Shown one piece after another: positions 6,966-9,755 of a DNA stretch of 9,755 nucleotides (position 1 is its first letter; each line of letters begins with the position of its first letter). A program made the translations under genes and the position numbers. The stretch is from an uncultured Lachnospiraceae bacterium (GTDB lineage Bacteria; Bacillota; Clostridia; Lachnospirales; Lachnospiraceae), in NCBI GenBank assembly GCA_902795625.1, contig CADBLW010000098.1, positions 1 to 9,755 on the forward strand, written 5' to 3'. A model generated the notes under the pieces. That model was not told where the DNA came from. It saw nothing but the letters and a program-made list of their open reading frames with translations, and searched no databases.

Positions 6966-7874
6966 TCATGCTCCCTGCTGATCCTTGTCGAAATGCACAT
7001 CCACCTGAGGGAACGGACACTCCACGCCGAGCTTTCGGAAGCCGAGCAGAAGGTCATGGTTCAGCAGACGGGCGCCGGAGTAGATATCCTTTTCTTCCAC
7101 GTTGACTACAAAACGAAGAATGACCGAGCTGTCCGCCAGTTCCTGTACACCGAGGTATTTCGGCAGTTCCTTCATGACATCGGGATGCGCCGCGAGGATC
7201 TCCTCCATCAGCTTGGGGATGCCCGCCTCCAACTTCTCCAGATCGGTCCCGTACGGGATCGCGATATCGCTCACGCTTCGCGAAGGCATGTCGGAACGGT
7301 TCAGTATATTCTGCATCGCCGAGTTGTTGACGATCTTGACATTGCCGCCCATATCGGTGATGCACGTGGTACGGATCCCGATGCTCGTGACCGTGCCGCG
7401 GAAGCCGCCGACCTCCACGATGTCGCCGACATTGTACTGGTTCTCAAAAAGCATGAACGTGCCGGTCACAACGTCTGCGATCAGGCTCTCCGCGCTGAAA
7501 CCTACGATCAATGCCAGAATTCCGACACTCGCCACGATGGTGGAGACGTTCACGCCGAGGATCTTAAGGCCCCAACAGAGGATCACGATCGCCGCCACGT
7601 ACTTGATCAGGCTGGAAAATATGGAAAGGATCGACCTCGCCCGATGATTTTCCGGCTGGAACAGACCGAGCACAAACTCAAGAAGCGACGTGAACGCGAG
7701 CACGCCGAGCACCATGGCAAAAAGCTTCAGCACTCTGTTCCATCCGACGCTTTCGAATGCCTCCCCGAGGCTGGAAAAACCGAATCCGTCGGTTGCGGTT
7801 CCGATCCCCAGCACCGCAAAAAGCAGAACAACACAGACGATCAGTCGTATCAATACGGATTTTTTCAGTTTCAT
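6966..7874 (-). CDS. MscS-family mechanosensitive ion channel
   Basis: 302 residues. The ATG at 7874 follows AGGAGGT at six bases. The channel opens under membrane tension and releases solutes on osmotic downshock (family knowledge). Hydrophobic helices lie at about 6-24, 48-72, 84-104 and 108-135. The last is the pore helix, with the family pattern STIVASVGILALIVGFSAES leading into LIADVVTGTFMLFENQYNVGDIVEV, then the beta domain GGFRGTVTSIGIRTTCITD and NGSAM-like IVNNSAMQNILNRS. The C terminus CPFPQVDVHF is the usual MscS ending (FPFPQ..V...). The length is close to the small-channel class, with one extra N-terminal helix compared with the three-helix E. coli MscS. A promoter lies just upstream (7910-7938), and the single-pass protein gene follows 71 bases downstream, likely on the same mRNA. 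Whether it is the main osmotic valve of the cell cannot be told. Confidence 0.95.
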   Translation of the reverse strand: MKLKKSVLIRLIVCVVLLFAVLGIGTATDGFGFSSLGEAFESVGWNRVLKLFAMVLGVLAFTSLLEFVLGLFQPENHRARSILSIFSSLIKYVAAIVILCWGLKILGVNVSTIVASVGILALIVGFSAESLIADVVTGTFMLFENQYNVGDIVEVGGFRGTVTSIGIRTTCITDMGGNVKIVNNSAMQNILNRSDMPSRSVSDIAIPYGTDLEKLEAGIPKLMEEILAAHPDVMKELPKYLGVQELADSSVILRFVVNVEEKDIYSGARLLNHDLLLGFRKLGVECPFPQVDVHFDKDQQGA

Positions 7875-7909
7875 GATGCTACCTCCTGATGAAGTATTTA
7901 CATAGTCTC

Positions 7910-7938
7910 AGTATAGTCTATTATAACGGCGGATTCAA
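7910..7938 (-). promoter_or_regulatory. Sigma-70-like promoter of the mscS-like gene
   Basis: On the minus strand TTGAAT (7938-7933), exactly 17 bases, then TATACT (7915-7910). The start would be near 7903, giving a leader of about 29 bases with the AGGAGGT ribosome binding site. A TATAAT eight bases upstream of this -10 lacks a -35 partner at proper spacing. Confidence 0.65.
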
Positions 7939-7963
7939 CGGCTGACGCGTTACATTCCGCATT

Positions 7964-7974
7964 TTGTCTGACAA
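7964..7974. promoter_or_regulatory. Candidate GntR/FadR-type operator
   Basis: TTGTCTGACAA is a perfect 5-1-5 palindrome that fits the TnGTnnnACnA pattern known for FadR-subfamily GntR regulators. It lies 25 bases upstream of the channel -35 and about 90 bases upstream of the degV -35. No GntR gene is in the window. An 11-base match can arise by chance. Confidence 0.35.
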
Positions 7975-8064
7975 TGTAAAATAATGCGGCAAATCGACAG
8001 AATTTTTCCATTTCGCGAACCGGACGAGGTATTTGGAAAAAGCAAAAATAAAGTCAATTAACTC

Positions 8065-8093
8065 TTGACATAGTTTTCAAAACTATGTACAAT
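8065..8093 (+). promoter_or_regulatory. Near-consensus promoter of the degV-like gene (P1)
   Basis: TTGACA (8065-8070) is a perfect -35. A 17-base spacer leads to TACAAT (8088-8093), a five-of-six -10. Transcription would begin near 8100, leaving an unusually long leader of about 130 bases before the ATG at 8230. The spacer is occupied by a perfect palindrome. Confidence 0.8.
8069..8087. promoter_or_regulatory. Palindromic operator inside the degV promoter spacer
   Basis: CATAGTTTTCAAAACTATG is a perfect 9-1-9 inverted repeat; one more A-T pair on each side (8068, 8088) extends it to 21 bases. It fills the -35/-10 spacer and touches both hexamers, so a bound dimer would exclude RNA polymerase. 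Size and AT-rich symmetry suit MarR- or TetR-type dimeric repressors. The AGTTT...AAACT outline loosely recalls FabT sites, but the match is not exact and no regulator is encoded nearby. Confidence 0.7.
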
Positions 8094-8157
8094 GTTGATA
8101 CAAAGCATCGGATAACGTATTGTTTTCTGTTAATAACGGATTTTTTTGTGAATTCCC

Positions 8158-8186
8158 TTGCTTTCTTATTTGCAGTGCGGTATATT
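8158..8186 (+). promoter_or_regulatory. Possible second promoter of the degV-like gene (P2)
   Basis: TTGCTT (8158-8163), 17 bases, TATATT (8181-8186). The start would be near 8193, with a leader of about 37 bases. It would escape the operator in P1 and give basal expression. It is weaker than P1 by consensus match. Confidence 0.4.
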
Positions 8187-8212
8187 ATGGTTGATTTAGA
8201 AGCCGCACCGCA
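8171..8212 (+). other. Leader hairpin upstream of the degV ribosome binding site
   Basis: TGCAGTGCGG (8171-8180) pairs with CCGCACCGCA (8203-8212) at nine of ten positions around a 22-base loop. It ends about six bases before the GGAGG at 8219. Only a transcript from P1 would carry the whole stem. It could affect mRNA stability or ribosome access; no T run follows. Confidence 0.4.
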
Positions 8213-8229
8213 ACTATCGGAGGTTATTT

Positions 8230-9243
8230 ATGTTTCAGATCGTTGTGGATTCCGGCGCCAATATTCCTGCCGAACTGGTCAGGCATTACGACATCAAGGT
8301 ACTCTCCTTCGTGAACATCGCGGACGGCAGACCTCTCGTATGTTTCGACCCTGAGCTCTCCATCGAGGAGGAGCGTATCAAAGGCAAGGAGTATTATGAC
8401 GCGATCCGTGCCGGGATGAAGGTTCAGACCGGATTGATCGGCTGCGGCGAATTCGAAGCATGTTTCCGTTCCCTGATGGAGAACGGCGACGATGTGCTCT
8501 GCCTCACCATCAGCAGCGGCATCAGCGGTACGTTTAACGCAGCCCGCCTTGCCGCCAATGCGATCAATGAGGAGGCTTCCGACGAGACCGAGGGTCGTCC
8601 CCGCGTCCGTCTGATCGACACGAAGAACGCCTCTCTCGCCACCGGTATTCTTGCCATCTACGCAAGCGAGTTCCGGGCGAAGGGAATGGACATCGACGAG
8701 GTCGCTCCCCTGATCGAAGGACTGGTTCCGCAGATCAACGGTGTATTTACCGTCGGTGATCTCCGCTATCTCGCGAAGACCGGCCGCCTTACCGGTTCCA
8801 AGGCACTGATCGGCAACCTGCTGAGCATCAAGCCCATTCTCCGCGGCAACCGCGACGGGTTCATCGTTCAGTTTAAGAAATGCCACGGGCGTAAGGCAGC
8901 GCTCAACACTCTCGTCTCTCTCGTATGCGACAACATCGTCGATCCGGAATCGCAGATCCTCGGTATCGCACACGCGGACGCATATGAAGAGTCGGTCTAC
9001 ATCATGAATGAGATTACCAAGCGCGTTCACGTGCGCGGGTTTATCAATACGACTTACGATTTCTGTACCGGCAGCCATGTCGGTCCCGATACCATCGCAC
9101 TGTTCTTCCTCGGGAAGGATCGCGAGCTCGGCGGGGAAGGGATCCTCTCCCGCGCCTCCCATGCGGTTTCCGCACAGCTTGAAGCGCTCTGCGGCGACGG
9201 ACGCATCGCTCCGATTCCACAGGGAAGCAACAACCGCGCGTAA
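8230..9243 (+). CDS. DegV family protein, FakB-like fatty-acid-binding subunit
   Basis: 337 residues. The ATG at 8230 follows CGGAGG at about six bases. DegV proteins bind a fatty acid in a cleft between two alpha/beta domains; FakB members present it to the kinase FakA for phosphorylation and entry into phospholipid synthesis (family knowledge). Visible landmarks: VVDSGANIPAEL (5-16), QTGLIGCGEF (66-75, where most members have TSQPS), LTISSGISGTFNAA (92-105), LIDTKNASLATG (128-139), FTVGDLRYLAKTGRLTG (173-189) and LLSIKPIL (197-204), then TGSHVGPDTIALFFLGK (280-296). The last motif normally ends the protein, so about 40 residues (297-337) are an extension; usual length is about 280-290. It is transcribed alone, from a regulated-looking promoter, and ends at a strong terminator (9289-9328). 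No fakA is in the window, so the role as FakB is inferred from family only. Confidence 0.93.
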   Translation: MFQIVVDSGANIPAELVRHYDIKVLSFVNIADGRPLVCFDPELSIEEERIKGKEYYDAIRAGMKVQTGLIGCGEFEACFRSLMENGDDVLCLTISSGISGTFNAARLAANAINEEASDETEGRPRVRLIDTKNASLATGILAIYASEFRAKGMDIDEVAPLIEGLVPQINGVFTVGDLRYLAKTGRLTGSKALIGNLLSIKPILRGNRDGFIVQFKKCHGRKAALNTLVSLVCDNIVDPESQILGIAHADAYEESVYIMNEITKRVHVRGFINTTYDFCTGSHVGPDTIALFFLGKDRELGGEGILSRASHAVSAQLEALCGDGRIAPIPQGSNNRA

Positions 9244-9288
9244 GCAGTTAATCAGCCAATTACAACATTTTCTTCATATTCCTCAACA

Positions 9289-9328
9289 GGAAAACGGGGC
9301 ATATTCGCAAGGATATGCCCCGTTTTCC
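9289..9328 (+). terminator. Terminator of the degV-like gene
   Basis: GGAAAACGGGGCATAT (9289-9304) pairs perfectly with ATATGCCCCGTTTTCC (9313-9328) around an eight-base loop. The A/T runs at the base of the stem make it usable in either direction. It starts 45 bases after the TAA of degV. Confidence 0.8.
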
Positions 9329-9423
9329 CGTCTACAGCGAAAAGATCCTTCTTCAGCGAAAAATCCTCTCCCTGACGAAAAACACGAAAATACGGCAAAA
9401 ATCTTTCCCCAAGGGTAATAAAT

Positions 9424-9490
9424 GGTACTCCCGATGCGCTATTATGACCTTGCAAGGGGGAGAAAGCCCCGGAGTACCGGGGGAGAAACC
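9424..9490. repeat. GC-rich inverted and direct repeats with competing pairings
   Basis: GGTACTCC (9424-9431) can pair with GGAGTACC (9471-9478). The same right arm is also part of a tight hairpin CCCCGG-AGTA-CCGGGG (9467-9482), so the two pairings exclude each other. GGGGGAGAAA occurs twice in direct orientation (9456-9465 and 9479-9488), and CCTTGCAAGG (9448-9457) is a palindrome. I match it to no known riboswitch or insertion-sequence end. Confidence 0.5.
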
Positions 9491-9526
9491 AAAATACGCC
9501 TGTCAACCAACATAATCATATCCTAC

Positions 9527-9580
9527 GAAAAATGCGCCCCGGAGGGAGTCCGTTCAACTCCTTCCGCAGGCGCATTTTTC
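9527..9580. terminator. Bidirectional intrinsic terminator
   Basis: GAAAAATGCGCC (9527-9538) pairs perfectly with GGCGCATTTTTC (9569-9580). An inner stem CGGAGGGAG/CTCCTTCCG (9540-9548 with 9558-9566, one G-U) continues it. T runs appear on the 3' side in both directions, so it can end the minus-strand gene entering from the right edge and any plus-strand RNA from the structured stretch. Confidence 0.85.
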
Positions 9581-9692
9581 ATGTGTTGTTTTCCTCTGAA
9601 GTGCTTCGGGCGTTCGCCCGCCCGTCACTCATTTTCCTCTTTATACGATCTTCCTCTTTACGCAAAGGCAATTGTCAAATGTCGCGCAGGGT

Positions 9693-9755
9693 CTACTTCC
9701 ACTCCAGGTAGCCGTCGATCGGCAGCAGATACTGATCATCCGTCACCGGTTTGTA
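9693..9755 (-). CDS. C-terminal 20 residues of an unidentified protein
   Basis: The minus strand from the window edge reads YKPVTDDQYLLPIDGYLEWK followed by TAG (9695-9693). The composition looks like real protein, and a terminator for this direction lies 113 bases downstream (9527-9580). Twenty residues are too few to name a family; the PVTDxxYLLPI wording suggests an extracytoplasmic or carbohydrate-related protein only vaguely. The 5' part is outside the window. Confidence 0.6.
   Translation of the reverse strand, partial: YKPVTDDQYLLPIDGYLEWK

Larger units (their letters stand above)
7875..8229. other. Divergent intergenic control region between mscS-like gene and degV-like gene
   Basis: 355 bases without a credible gene, AT-richer than its surroundings. 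From left to right it holds the channel promoter (7910-7938), overlapping inverted repeats including a GntR-type palindrome (7950-7989), an 8-bp inverted repeat TTTTTCCA/TGGAAAAA (8003-8010 with 8034-8041), the degV promoter with its palindromic operator (8065-8093), a leader hairpin (8171-8212) and a second promoter-like element (8158-8186). The short reading frame starting at 8085 crosses these signals and overlaps degV out of frame, so it is not taken as a gene. Confidence 0.7.
9244..9692. other. Gene-free interval with terminators and a structured stretch
   Basis: 449 bases with no convincing coding sequence. It holds the degV terminator (9289-9328), an A-rich stretch (about 9335-9420), a GC-rich region of inverted and direct repeats (9424-9490), a bidirectional terminator (9527-9580) and a small hairpin CGGGC-GTTC-GCCCG (9607-9620). 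Short frames on both strands run straight through the perfect hairpins and lack usable ribosome binding sites, so they are not called. Confidence 0.6.

Noticed and set aside
6933..7889. 318-codon open frame on the plus strand opposite the mscS-like gene
   Set aside because: It is the mirror of a clear MscS protein; the translation is rich in His, Arg and Asp with no recognisable domain and no proper ribosome binding site. Biased codon use of the real gene keeps the opposite frame open.
8085..8354. 89-codon open frame on the plus strand starting in the degV promoter region
   Set aside because: Its start overlaps the -10 element and it runs into degV in another frame; no ribosome binding site precedes it.
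8224..9162. 312-codon open frame on the minus strand opposite the degV-like gene
   Set aside because: The plus strand encodes an unmistakable DegV protein with promoter, ribosome binding site and terminator; the antisense frame has none of these.
9456..9488. Short CRISPR-like array from the repeated GGGGGAGAAA
   Set aside because: Only two ten-base copies, part of overlapping palindromes, with no further repeats or cas genes.
9252..9506. 84-codon open frame on the minus strand downstream of degV
   Set aside because: It runs through the perfect 16-bp hairpin of the degV terminator and the structured repeat stretch, and has no ribosome binding site.

Overview
The window looks like chromosomal DNA of a moderately GC-rich Gram-positive anaerobe of the Clostridia (Lachnospiraceae/Oscillospiraceae-like). 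This is inferred from strong GGAGG-type ribosome binding sites, sigma-70-like promoters with 17-bp spacers, compact intrinsic terminators with T runs, and protein types common in that group: DegV, an MscS channel, Thr/Pro linkers on single-pass surface proteins, and a beta-helix glycosidase-like protein. No tRNA, rRNA, CRISPR array, transposase or phage gene was seen.

Layout. (1) 2-1267 (+) is the 3' part of a right-handed parallel beta-helix protein, probably a carbohydrate-active enzyme and possibly GH120-like. It ends at a weak hairpin (1283-1320) and meets the next block convergently at a terminator (1336-1371). (2) 4208 to 1395 (-) is a two-gene operon of tandem paralogues, each with one N-terminal membrane helix, a Pro/Thr linker and many YD (RHS-like) repeats, but no visible RHS core or toxin tip. 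(3) 5048-4383 (-) is a small three-helix membrane protein that I do not recognise, closed by its own terminator (4323-4370). (4) 6894-5248 (-) is another single-pass protein: cytoplasmic tail, membrane helix, Thr/Pro linkers and a beta-rich ectodomain. It sits 71 bp behind 7874-6966 (-), an MscS-family mechanosensitive channel, and is probably cotranscribed with it. A terminator at 5079-5109 follows. (5) 7875-8229 is a divergent control region between the channel gene and degV. (6) 8230-9243 (+) is a DegV/FakB-like fatty-acid-binding protein with a strong terminator (9289-9328). (7) 9244-9692 has no credible gene but holds two strong hairpins and a structured GC-rich stretch. (8) 9693-9755 (-) is the last 20 codons of a gene that runs off the right edge.

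How they fit together. The middle of the window (1395-7874, minus strand) is a cell-envelope block: an MscS channel, three single-pass proteins with large predicted extracytoplasmic domains on Thr/Pro-rich stalks, and a three-helix membrane protein. Shared transport, adhesion or envelope-sensing roles are conceivable but unproven. The best regulatory signal is at degV: a near-consensus promoter (TTGACA, 17 bp, TACAAT) whose spacer is filled by a perfect palindrome, the classic position for a repressor operator. A second promoter-like element lies closer to the gene.

The most noteworthy items are the degV operator, the tandem YD-repeat pair without a toxin module, the promoter and terminator arrangement ahead of the three-helix gene, and the structured gene-free stretch at 9424-9490.
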